DNA of 32,015 nucleotides from Veillonella sp. R32 (lineage in GTDB: Bacteria > Bacillota > Negativicutes > Veillonellales > Veillonellaceae). The stretch lies in the NCBI RefSeq assembly GCF_010093125.1, contig NZ_NMZQ01000028.1:1-32015 (forward strand). Reading direction: 5' to 3'. A program made the position numbers and the translations under genes. Shown here one piece after another: positions 17,292-25,508 of this stretch. The notes below the pieces were generated by a model. The model made no database searches, was not told the origin of the DNA, and was given only the letters and a program-made list of their open reading frames with translations. How positions within the stretch are numbered: the first letter of the stretch is position 1; every line of letters starts with the position of its first letter.

Positions 17292-18568
17292 GTGGGCTCA
17301 TCCTCAGCCGCTGCCACTTCTTCTTTAGGTGGTGCTGGCGTAGCTTTTAACCGAGCAATACGATAGCCTTGCATTTCCGTAACTTTGAAAATATAACCTT
17401 CCACTTCTACCGTATCGCCTACCACCGGCGTTCGTTCTAAAATACCAAAGATATAACCACCGATAGTATCTTCTTCTGGATCATGGAAATCTACATGCAT
17501 AGCATATTCCACTTCATCTACCAAGACTTTACCATCAAAATCAAAAGTACCATCGTCATTAATCATAACTGCTGGTAAATCAGTTTCATGCTCATCTTTA
17601 ATATCGCCGACTAATTCTTCAATAATATCCTCTAAGCAGACTAGCCCCACCATACCACCATACTCATCGACTACTACAGCCTGATAAATACGGCGTGTAC
17701 GCATATATTGCAATAATACGGATAGTTTCATAACTTCTGGGATAGTTAAAATATCACGACGCACTAAGCGCAAATCTTTACGGGCTTTTTCTTTTTGTTC
17801 CATTAAATCTTTAATGTGAACTAAACCAATAACATGATCCTTATCTTCCATACAAAGAGGATAGCGTGTGTGACTGGTAGCCGAAATACTCTTCAAGGTA
17901 TCTTCAAAATCATCTTCTACAAAGATACAATCCACATCTTGACGCGGAATCATAACCTCACGAGCCATGCGTTCTACAAAGTCGAATACATTATCAATTA
18001 GTTCCCCTTCCACCTGATCCAGTTGCCCTTCCAAGTGGCTACGGTTAACCATCATGCGTATTTCTTCTTCTGTATGAACTAAATCTAGCTCATTTTTATA
18101 AAGTGTGCCAAAACTTTTCAGTAAAATAGCGCTCACATATTGTGCTACTAATACAAACGGTGTCGTAATAGCCCCTAAGGCCACTACAAATTTAGAAGTC
18201 CAGCGCACATAACGGATGGGAAACGATAAACCTAATGCTTTAGGAATAATCTCGCCAAAAGTTAAGATAATTAAAGCAAAAAGAGCCAATATAATAATAT
18301 CAAAGAGGCTCGTAAGCCATTCATTATCTAAGCCTAATTGCTGTTCCCACAAATCAATATAAGGCGCAATTAACGAACTACCTACACTAGCTAATAAAAC
18401 AATAAAAAATAAAATTAAAAATTGTGTCGTATTAATAAAGCGCTCTGGTCGTTGATATAATTTACGCAAAAAAGTTTTAGCTTCTTCACTTAAATCTTCC
18501 ATATCATCCAGATGCTCTTCACTAAGGCGAGCAAAGGAAAATTTAGCTAATACTAAAATATTAATCAT
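17288..18568 (-). CDS. CorC/HlyC-family CBS-domain membrane protein (start uncertain)
   Basis: Resembles the CNNM/CorC/HlyC family linked to magnesium or cobalt efflux and haemolysin. From the ATG at 18568 it has 426 residues: an N-terminal DUF21/CNNM membrane domain with about four helices, two CBS domains (about 200-315, MIPRQDVDCIFVEDD and VVDEYGGMVGLVCLEDIIEELVG) and a C-terminal CorC_HlyC domain. The ATG cuts the first helix. The same frame stays open upstream to a TAG just before 18650 and encodes LEASLLIIGLAVLCLL, the missing half of helix 1, but with no ATG, GTG or TTG. The start is therefore either non-standard (ATT or ATC near 18632-18640) or obscured by an indel in a run of six C. 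Overlaps recO by 4 bases. Confidence 0.85.
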   Translation of the reverse strand: MINILVLAKFSFARLSEEHLDDMEDLSEEAKTFLRKLYQRPERFINTTQFLILFFIVLLASVGSSLIAPYIDLWEQQLGLDNEWLTSLFDIIILALFALIILTFGEIIPKALGLSFPIRYVRWTSKFVVALGAITTPFVLVAQYVSAILLKSFGTLYKNELDLVHTEEEIRMMVNRSHLEGQLDQVEGELIDNVFDFVERMAREVMIPRQDVDCIFVEDDFEDTLKSISATSHTRYPLCMEDKDHVIGLVHIKDLMEQKEKARKDLRLVRRDILTIPEVMKLSVLLQYMRTRRIYQAVVVDEYGGMVGLVCLEDIIEELVGDIKDEHETDLPAVMINDDGTFDFDGKVLVDEVEYAMHVDFHDPEEDTIGGYIFGILERTPVVGDTVEVEGYIFKVTEMQGYRIARLKATPAPPKEEVAAAEDEPT

Positions 18569-18646
18569 TAAGAGGCAGAGTACGGCTAGCCCAATTATTA
18601 ATAAGCTAGCCTCAAGGGGGGTATCGATACCAATCAGTCCTTTCTA

Positions 18647-19543
18647 TTATTCATAACCAAATTCAGAGAGCATGCCTGACTTATTGCGCCAGTCTTTCTT
18701 CACTTTTACCCATAAATCAAGATAGACTTTGGTAGCCAATAAGCGTTCCACATCAGTACGCGCTTCGGCACCCAATTCACGAAGCATACTTCCTTTTTTA
18801 CCGATTATTATACCCTTTTGGGAGTCCCGTTCGCAATAGATAGTTGCACGGATATAGGTTGTCCCATCAGGTCGTTGTTTCATTTCATCTACATCCACCG
18901 CAATGGCATGAGGAATTTCTTCTCGCGTTTTAAGTAGAATCTTTTCACGCACAATATCAGCAATAATCAACCGTTCTGGCTGATCCGTAATCATATCTTC
19001 GGGGAAGTACTGTGGCCCTTCTGGCAACACCTGCTCCAAGACCTGCAACACTTCTTGAATATTATCTTTTTCAAGAGCTGAAATAGGGATAATGCCTTCA
19101 AAAGGATATAGATTCTGATATTCTACAATGACTTCTAAGATTTCTTCTTTCGATAAGGTGTCTATTTTATTGATAACTAAGAATACAGGCACATTCACAT
19201 TTTTAAGCTGCTCAATAATAAAATTATCACCAGGGCCACGTTTTTCATTGCCTGCTACTAAAAATAACACCGCTTCCACTTCTTTTAAAGAATCCACCGC
19301 TGCTTTTACCATAAATTCGCCCAATTTATGCTTTGGCTTATGAATCCCTGGTGTATCCATAAATACGATTTGCTTTTTTTCATCCATATATACACAAACA
19401 ATGCGATTACGCGTTGTCTGCGCTTTGTCTGAAACGATGACAATCTTATCGCCAATGAGTGCATTAATGAGCGTCGATTTGCCCACATTAGGGCGACCTA
19501 CTACAGCTACAAAGCCCGATTTAAAATGTGTATCTTTATTCAT
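18647..19543 (-). CDS. era: Era, ribosome-associated GTPase
   Basis: An essential 298-residue GTPase that binds the 3' end of 16S rRNA and checks 30S assembly. G1 is GRPNVGKSTLIN, G3 DTPGIHKP and G4 NKIDT. The C-terminal KH RNA-binding domain shows GIIIGKKGSMLRELG. The ATG at 19543 overlaps the end of ybeY by 8 bases; GGAGG lies 12 bases upstream. Earlier in-frame starts (19567 and 19555) fall before or on that site and add non-family residues. Confidence 0.96.
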   Translation of the reverse strand: MNKDTHFKSGFVAVVGRPNVGKSTLINALIGDKIVIVSDKAQTTRNRIVCVYMDEKKQIVFMDTPGIHKPKHKLGEFMVKAAVDSLKEVEAVLFLVAGNEKRGPGDNFIIEQLKNVNVPVFLVINKIDTLSKEEILEVIVEYQNLYPFEGIIPISALEKDNIQEVLQVLEQVLPEGPQYFPEDMITDQPERLIIADIVREKILLKTREEIPHAIAVDVDEMKQRPDGTTYIRATIYCERDSQKGIIIGKKGSMLRELGAEARTDVERLLATKVYLDLWVKVKKDWRNKSGMLSEFGYE

Positions 19544-20012
19544 TATATGGTGCATCCTCCCGCACATAACCTAAATTACCTAGTACAAATTCTTCTTCCT
19601 GACGCATTTCTTTTTTATCCTCGTCAGTCATGTGATCATAGCCTAAAATATGCAAACACCCATGAACCGTTAAATACGCTAGTTCCCGTTCAAAAGGGTG
19701 TCCATATTCCTTAGCTTGTTCAGCCGTTCGTTCTAAGGAAATAATTAAATCGCCCAGCAAATGTGATTCCGCTTCACCATCATCTTCTGCCCCTTCATTA
19801 AGGGCAAAGGACAATACATCCGTAGGCCGATCTATGCCACGATAGGTTTTATTTAATTGATGAATATACGCATTATCGCACAATAATACACTTAATTCTT
19901 CTTCCTCACTAAGGCCGTATACCTTACTTACTTCTGCACATACTTTTTGAATAATCTCTTCATAAGTGGCTTCAGTCTTCATGCCTTCTGCATAACTAAT
20001 TGTTACGTCCAC
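19536..20012 (-). CDS. ybeY: YbeY, endoribonuclease for rRNA maturation
   Basis: A 158-residue zinc-dependent single-strand RNase involved in 16S rRNA 3' processing and 70S quality control. The metal site HGCLHILGYDH (about 116-126) is intact, and RPTDVLSFAL is the other family block. The start is GTG at 20012, with AAAGGAG 8 bases upstream. It lies between phoH and era, the usual Firmicute arrangement, though the phoH-ybeY gap (76 bases) lacks the pgpH/yqfF gene found there in Bacillus. Confidence 0.96.
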   Translation of the reverse strand: MDVTISYAEGMKTEATYEEIIQKVCAEVSKVYGLSEEEELSVLLCDNAYIHQLNKTYRGIDRPTDVLSFALNEGAEDDGEAESHLLGDLIISLERTAEQAKEYGHPFERELAYLTVHGCLHILGYDHMTDEDKKEMRQEEEFVLGNLGYVREDAPYNE

Positions 20013-20088
20013 AATACATACTCCTTTATACTGTCTTGCCTCACTATATTAAGTAATTAAATCATCAAGGTCCCCTTGTTCACAATCA

Positions 20089-21102
20089 TTACTCGTTTGT
20101 CTCTTTATTCATTGCTTTAACCGCTTCTTTAGCAATATCACGACTCGATTTCAAGCCTTCATAACGCTCATAAGCACGAATAATCTTACTTACCAAATCA
20201 TGACGCACTACATCTTCATCGGTAAAATGCACCATGGAAATACCCGCTAAGCCTTTTAATACTTTTTCCGCTTCAATTAGACCGGAAATCATACGACCAG
20301 GCAAATCAATTTGAGTGCGGTCCCCATTAATAACCATTTTAGAATTATTACCTAAACGGGTTAAGAACATTTTCATCTGTTCTGGTGTCGTATTCTGAGC
20401 TTCATCAAGGATAATAAAAGCGTTTTCTAAGGTACGCCCACGCATATACGCAAGAGGGGCTACTTCAATGATACCTTTCATCATGAAACGATCCACTTGC
20501 TCTAACCCAAACATGTCATTAAGCGCATCATATAAAGGACGTAAATAAGGATCTACTTTCTCTTTCAAGTCCCCTGGTAAATAGCCAAGTTTCTCACCCG
20601 CTTCTACTGCAGGCCGTGTTAAAATAATGCGCTCTACATCACGATTCTTCAGATAAAAAGCAGCTAATGCTACAGCCAAGAAGGTTTTACCCGTACCAGC
20701 AGGACCGATGCCAAAGGTAATCGTATTACGGCGAATACTATCGACATACACTTTCTGCCCTTCAGTTTTAGGGGTAATCATGCGCCCTTTAATCGTCACA
20801 TTAATGGTGTCTTCAAACATGGTATGCAATAAATCGGCTTTACCACTCTTCACCATTTTAACGGCCATACGAATTTGCTGTTCCGTAATAGCGCTACTTT
20901 CATTATAAAGGAAGACTAATTCTTCGAGTACACGCCAAAATTGATTGACAATCTCGTCCTCACCTTTCAGTTGTAACGTATCGCCACGACTCACCACTTG
21001 GCAAGGTAACTCTTCTACCATAATTTTTAAATGACGCTCTTGCAAGCCTAAAATAGGACCTGCCATTTCATACCGAGGAAACGTAAATGTTCGTTCCGTC
21101 AT
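20089..21102 (-). CDS. PhoH-like ATPase
   Basis: A 337-residue PhoH/YbeZ-family protein. An N-terminal KH-like region (about 1-110) precedes the P-loop ATPase: Walker A GPAGTGKTFLAVALAA (about 137-152), the TRPAVEAGEKLGYLPGDL block, Walker B FIILDEAQNTTP, and NGDRTQIDLPG. PhoH proteins act with YbeY in RNA metabolism, and the adjacent ybeY fits this. The ATG has AAAGGAG 6 bases upstream and starts 11 bases after the radical SAM gene. Confidence 0.95.
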   Translation of the reverse strand: MTERTFTFPRYEMAGPILGLQERHLKIMVEELPCQVVSRGDTLQLKGEDEIVNQFWRVLEELVFLYNESSAITEQQIRMAVKMVKSGKADLLHTMFEDTINVTIKGRMITPKTEGQKVYVDSIRRNTITFGIGPAGTGKTFLAVALAAFYLKNRDVERIILTRPAVEAGEKLGYLPGDLKEKVDPYLRPLYDALNDMFGLEQVDRFMMKGIIEVAPLAYMRGRTLENAFIILDEAQNTTPEQMKMFLTRLGNNSKMVINGDRTQIDLPGRMISGLIEAEKVLKGLAGISMVHFTDEDVVRHDLVSKIIRAYERYEGLKSSRDIAKEAVKAMNKETNE

Positions 21103-21113
21103 ACACTACTCCT

Positions 21114-22079
21114 TTACTTTAAAAATTTGCGTACCGCTGAGCCATTTAAGTAATTACACAAATCACCCTGACGCACATCCCGTTCTTCCATGCGTCGTTC
21201 TATTTCTTCTTGAATACGCCACCAGCCCATGGACCAATTAGTAAACAAGGTATTTTCTTCTGGAGCTCGACCTACTAAGCGCTGCAATACAATCTGTTCA
21301 TCTAGATTGCGTAAAAAGGCAATGACTCGCTCAATATATTCATCAGCACTAATCAAAGTAAACTGCCCTTCTTCATACCACTTTGCCATAAGTGTGTTTT
21401 TGACAATATACAGCGCATGCAGTTTCACCTGATCCACCCCGAGGGCGGTTAGCATGCGAGCTCCTTCTACCGTATCAGTCATGGTATCCCACGGCAAATT
21501 AACAATCATATGGGCGCACACGCTAAAACCATAGCGTTTAGTGCGCAACACGGCATCAATAAATTCAGCCATGCCATGACCACGATTTATTTTTTCTAAA
21601 GTATGATAATTGACCGATTGCAAGCCGTATTCTAAATATATATCAACACCATAGGTCTCTTTAATATCTTGTAGAATCTCTAAATAGGTATCATTAATAC
21701 AATCTGGTCGTGTAGCTATAGCCAACCCTACGGTACTATCAATACAACCTGCTTCCATATAGGCTCTAAAACGCTCTGGTTCTAAATAAGTATTGCTAAA
21801 GTTCTGATAATAGGGAATATATTTATACGCCTTATATTTGGGCGCAATGTGGGCAATATTTTTAACGAGTTGCTCCTGAACTGTCATAGAAGCTGGCAAA
21901 TTTTCATAACCAGCTCCAATTTCACCACAGAATACACAACCACCCACGCCCGCTGAACCATCACGATTTGGACAAGTTAAAGGCAAAGCTACCGGTAATT
22001 TATATACTTTTTCACCATATTTTTCTTTCAAAAATGTAGATATTGGTCGATACCGTTTAGGTTTCGTTGTATCACTCAT
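21114..22079 (-). CDS. Radical SAM protein, YtqA/YhcC (TIGR01212) family
   Basis: A 321-residue radical SAM enzyme of unknown reaction. The iron-sulfur cysteines are in LTCPNRDGSAGVGGCVFCGE, with the family's long first spacing (C-x11-C-x2-C), unlike the usual C-x3-C-x2-C. Further blocks are IGLAIATRPDCI-like VGLAIATRPDC, EYGLQSVNYHTLEKINRGH and IVNLPWDTMTDT. Its start overlaps the stop of the preceding radical SAM gene (TAATG). The physiological substrate is not known to me. Confidence 0.9.
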   Translation of the reverse strand: MSDTTKPKRYRPISTFLKEKYGEKVYKLPVALPLTCPNRDGSAGVGGCVFCGEIGAGYENLPASMTVQEQLVKNIAHIAPKYKAYKYIPYYQNFSNTYLEPERFRAYMEAGCIDSTVGLAIATRPDCINDTYLEILQDIKETYGVDIYLEYGLQSVNYHTLEKINRGHGMAEFIDAVLRTKRYGFSVCAHMIVNLPWDTMTDTVEGARMLTALGVDQVKLHALYIVKNTLMAKWYEEGQFTLISADEYIERVIAFLRNLDEQIVLQRLVGRAPEENTLFTNWSMGWWRIQEEIERRMEERDVRQGDLCNYLNGSAVRKFLK

Positions 22080-23920
22080 TAACTAGCTACTACCTCCGGT
22101 CTTACAAACGGCGTTTGCCGTTGTTTTACATCTATAATTAAGGTCACTTTGGAGAGCCCCGCTTTTTCATAAGCAGACATTGACTCCTCTGTAATAGCGC
22201 CTAAAATGTGAGCCGTTCCTAAGGTTACTGTATGCTCACAATAATCTTGACGAATACGTCGCCATTCTACAAAGCGATATGTCGGTATATACTTACGTAC
22301 CAAGGCTTCATCACGCCAAAACGCTTCACCAGCTTGCAGTAATTCTTTCGTTTGTTTTGGCAAGCCTAATTCATCACCGCGCACTTTACCACCAAAGCTG
22401 ACTAAGCAATCATATTCCAATAACTCTTGGCTAATCACATCGCCTTGTGCTTTAAAATAGGCATGTAAAAATGCCATTTGGTCGCGATCATTCAATTTGC
22501 GCTGATGCAAACCCTGTTGTAACCAGGCCTTAGTCAACGTTTCAAAATAATGAAAAGCGCTTGCTTTTTCCTTAATAAGGCGCTGGCCTAAATAACCAAA
22601 TACAGTCCGTAAACGCTCACTATTATAAAAACGTTCAAATACATCTTCAAAATGTTTTAAAAAGCGTATGTCCTCATAAGGCATCACATGACTTGCCAAT
22701 ACTTCATACGGCGCTTTTGGATCATACACATAGTGAAACTCATCACTACGCTCTAATCCAGACCCTTGTAACAGCTTTAAAAAGCCTATTTGCAAAGCAT
22801 GGGGCGTTAAACTAAATACATCATTAAAGGATTGAGCAAACCGTTCATACGGCTCATGAGGTAAGCCTACAATTAAATCCATATGTACATGCGTACGTCC
22901 AGCTTTAATGACTGGTGCAATGACTTCACAAATATGCCCCCAATCATTATACCGACGAATTGCCTTTAATGTATCAGCATTCGTACTTTGTACGCCCACT
23001 TCTATCTGCATGCGTCCTTTAGGAGCGGTGCTTAACAAAGCTACTTCTTCAGCCCCCATAAGAACAGGCTCCATTTCTAAATGGAAATTTGTATTTGTAT
23101 CAACATCATGCATCCACTGCATCAGTGGTAAGTGATGATGCTTCGCACAATTAAAGGTACGGTCTACAAATTTAACTTGTTTTACCTTATGATCCACAAA
23201 CCATTGAAGTTCTTGAAAGGTCCGCTCTTGTGGAAAGAAGCGCACTGTATTCGCATTGCCTGACAAGCAATATTGGCAAGAGAATGGACAACCGCGTGAC
23301 GATTCATAATAGATGATTTTATGCTCTAAATCCACCATATCAGATTCATCATAAGGAAAAGGAATACTCCCTAAATCAGCGACTTCAGCTATCGTTTCAG
23401 AGCCCTTAATTTTTGTTACGCCTCTATCAGCAGTCATAGTCAATGCTGAATTATTAGAAGCTAAGATATGAAGGTCGTCACTAGTCTCACGTCCTAGTAG
23501 ACCCGTAATTTCAGGTTCAAACGGAGATTGGTTGGCTTCAAGGCGAGCCACTAATTCAGCGAATACTTCCTCCCCTTCACCTTGTACAATGTAATCAATA
23601 TACGAGTGCGCCTCTAATATGCGTCGAGCCGTATAGGAAACTTCTGGACCACCTAATACGATTTTTACCTTTGGTTTGACGGCTTTTATCAAAGATGCCA
23701 CATGAAGGGTCATATCAATATTCCAAATATAACAAGCAAAGCCAACTACATCCGCTTCATGCTCGGTTAAATCGCTAATAATATCCAAAACAGGCATATT
23801 AATAGTGTATTCCACTATATCATATGCCTGTCCACGGGTGCGCCCATAGGCACGCAAATAACGCAGTGCCAAGGACGAATGTATAAATTTTGAATTTAAA
23901 GTACTTAATACAACTTTCAT
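22079..23920 (-). CDS. B12-binding-type radical SAM protein with DUF4080 tail
   Basis: A 613-residue protein with an N-terminal cobalamin-binding-like Rossmann domain (about 1-150, VVGFACYIWNIDMTLHVASL and VLGGPEVSYTARRI), a radical SAM domain with CPFSCQYC (C-x3-C-x2-C) and a C-terminal DUF4080 region. Related proteins are annotated as B12-binding radical SAM enzymes; the reaction is unknown. The open frame extends 72 codons further upstream, but those residues come from promoter DNA. The ATG at 23920 has GAGG 6 bases upstream and gives the family N-terminus MKVVLSTLNSKFIHSSLALR. First gene of the operon running to recO. Confidence 0.9.
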   Translation of the reverse strand: MKVVLSTLNSKFIHSSLALRYLRAYGRTRGQAYDIVEYTINMPVLDIISDLTEHEADVVGFACYIWNIDMTLHVASLIKAVKPKVKIVLGGPEVSYTARRILEAHSYIDYIVQGEGEEVFAELVARLEANQSPFEPEITGLLGRETSDDLHILASNNSALTMTADRGVTKIKGSETIAEVADLGSIPFPYDESDMVDLEHKIIYYESSRGCPFSCQYCLSGNANTVRFFPQERTFQELQWFVDHKVKQVKFVDRTFNCAKHHHLPLMQWMHDVDTNTNFHLEMEPVLMGAEEVALLSTAPKGRMQIEVGVQSTNADTLKAIRRYNDWGHICEVIAPVIKAGRTHVHMDLIVGLPHEPYERFAQSFNDVFSLTPHALQIGFLKLLQGSGLERSDEFHYVYDPKAPYEVLASHVMPYEDIRFLKHFEDVFERFYNSERLRTVFGYLGQRLIKEKASAFHYFETLTKAWLQQGLHQRKLNDRDQMAFLHAYFKAQGDVISQELLEYDCLVSFGGKVRGDELGLPKQTKELLQAGEAFWRDEALVRKYIPTYRFVEWRRIRQDYCEHTVTLGTAHILGAITEESMSAYEKAGLSKVTLIIDVKQRQTPFVRPEVVAS

Positions 23921-23981
23921 CGATATCCTCATCATATGATCGCAGTAAACTACACTGCCACTAACATAGTTATTTCGCTTT

Positions 23982-23990
23982 ATTATACCA
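23982..23990 (-). promoter_or_regulatory. Extended -10 promoter of the radical SAM operon
   Basis: The minus strand reads TGGTATAATA, an extended -10 (TGn) with a perfect TATAAT at 23982-23987. A clear -35 is not visible at 16-18 bases, which an extended -10 can tolerate. The leader would be about 55 bases. Confidence 0.65.
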
Positions 23991-24149
23991 CAAATTAGGC
24001 CAACTATGATAGTTATAGCGGAAAGACAATTATGTTTTACAGAAGTTAAAAGTAGGTAAATACGGCTATTAGTGTTACAATAAAAATACAGATGACAAAT
24101 TAAGCAACTTTTGAACACAAAAATATGAAAATACATTTATTTTACATAC

Positions 24150-24155
24150 TATAAT
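24150..24155 (+). promoter_or_regulatory. Candidate -10 of the MFS transporter gene
   Basis: A perfect TATAAT lies 18 bases before the ATG of the MFS gene on the plus strand. No good -35 sits at the right distance. If used, the leader would be very short, about 10 bases, yet still include the GAGG binding site. The divergent gap 23921-24172 otherwise shows nothing distinct. Confidence 0.4.
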
Positions 24156-24172
24156 TATCCAGTGAGGTACCT

Positions 24173-25384
24173 ATGCTAAACGAAGCCAGTCTTACCCCAG
24201 AACCAATAGAACCAAATATTTTCCAAAAAGGCCGTGAATATCTACCGGCCGTGTGCCACATGGTCAATGATACAGCCCAAGGTTCGCTACCAGCACTCCT
24301 ACCTTTATTTATTACCAATTATGGCTTAACCTATGAAGAAGTCGCTATCATTATTTTCTTCAACACAGCCCTTGCTACTATAGCTCAGCCGTTTTTTGGC
24401 TATTTAGCAGACAAACGAACATTCTGGCCCAGCGTACCTATAGGTATTATGATCTGTTGCCTTAGCATATCAGCCATTGGTTTTGTCAGCTCCTATGAAA
24501 GCATTATCTTATGCTCCCTAATTGCAGGCTTTGGCTCAGCCCTCTTCCATCCAGAAGCTGCTCGATGGGTAAATGCCCTTTCAGGACAAAAGAAAGGAAA
24601 GATTATGGGCTATTTCTCTGTAGGGGGCCAAGCGGGCTTTGCAGTTGGTCCTATTTTAGCGAGTACTGCTTATATCTGGGGCCCACAAAGCTTAATTCTC
24701 TTTTCAATCATGGGGGCTCTTTTAGTTACCTTTTACTTATTAGCCAAACCTTATAAATTAGTAGCGGCTCGCCAACAACAAGCCAAACAAACCCAAACTG
24801 TAGTTGCCCAAAACGATTGGCGTAGTTTCAACATACTATTTATTGTTATTGCTGCTCGTTCCATTATATTTTCCGTGCTAAATACTTTTATTCCTATTTA
24901 TTGGATTACCCAATTAGGACAAAATACAGCGTCAGGTAACTTTGCCTTATCAGCCTTTTTTATCTGCGGTGTTATAGTTACCCTTATTGGTGGCACCTTA
25001 GCCGATCGCATCGGGTTTGTTAAAGTCATTCGCTATTGTTATATACTACTTGTACCAATCATGTTAGCTTTTACCCTCAGTAATGAATATTGGCTATCTA
25101 TGTTGCTTTTATTACCTTTAAGTTTTGGTGTGTTCTCACAATATAGCCCTATTGTTATTCTAGGGCAACAATATTTAGCCAAAAATATTGGTTTTGCCTC
25201 GGGAATTACCTTAGGTCTTGGTATCACCTTAGGTGGCATTGTAACACCATTAATTGGTAAATTAGCAGATATCTATGATTTGCAAACCGCTTGGCTAACC
25301 CTCAATCCAATTTGTTGGCTTGCTTTACTAGCTACCTTCTTAATTACAGACTTACCTCGTTTCAAACAAACTACGAACAAATAG
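24173..25384 (+). CDS. MFS transporter, fosmidomycin-resistance (Fsr) type
   Basis: A 403-residue inner-membrane exporter with about 12 hydrophobic helices. The N-terminal half shows HMVNDTAQGSLPALLPLFI, TIAQPFFGYLADKR and the long SALFHPEAARWVNALSGQKKG motif characteristic of the Fsr (fosmidomycin resistance) branch, as opposed to sugar-type MFS. The two six-helix halves are separated by a polar loop (QQQAKQTQTVVAQ). The ATG has GAGG 5 bases upstream. It is divergent from the radical SAM operon. The natural substrate is unknown. Confidence 0.88.
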   Translation: MLNEASLTPEPIEPNIFQKGREYLPAVCHMVNDTAQGSLPALLPLFITNYGLTYEEVAIIIFFNTALATIAQPFFGYLADKRTFWPSVPIGIMICCLSISAIGFVSSYESIILCSLIAGFGSALFHPEAARWVNALSGQKKGKIMGYFSVGGQAGFAVGPILASTAYIWGPQSLILFSIMGALLVTFYLLAKPYKLVAARQQQAKQTQTVVAQNDWRSFNILFIVIAARSIIFSVLNTFIPIYWITQLGQNTASGNFALSAFFICGVIVTLIGGTLADRIGFVKVIRYCYILLVPIMLAFTLSNEYWLSMLLLLPLSFGVFSQYSPIVILGQQYLAKNIGFASGITLGLGITLGGIVTPLIGKLADIYDLQTAWLTLNPICWLALLATFLITDLPRFKQTTNK

Positions 25385-25475
25385 CAAATACCAAATAACA
25401 ATTAATGATTACCAAATAACAAATAAACAAGTAATAAGTAATAAGTAACAAATAACAATTGACAAATAACTATAA
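25385..25475 (+). repeat. AAATAAC-type degenerate repeat between MFS gene and nadE
   Basis: The gap is built of irregular copies of ACCAAATAAC, ACAAATAAC and AAGTAATAAGTA. It is almost G/C-free and non-coding, and is another example of the intergenic micro-repeats in this window. Confidence 0.5.
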
Positions 25476-25489
25476 TCTGTACCTTTAAT
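25459..25489 (+). promoter_or_regulatory. Candidate promoter of nadE
   Basis: A perfect TTGACA (25459-25464) precedes nadE. TTTAAT at 25484-25489 is 19 bases further, and a TATAAT at 25471-25476 is too close to pair with it. The exact promoter is unclear, but one is probable here. Confidence 0.35.
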
Positions 25490-25508
25490 TTATAAACAAG
25501 GAGACTCT

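Noticed and set aside
23921-24136. 72-codon N-terminal extension of the DUF4080 radical SAM protein
   Set aside because: It has no ribosome binding site, is full of unlikely residues and covers the promoter; the ATG at 23920 has a good site and the family N-terminus.
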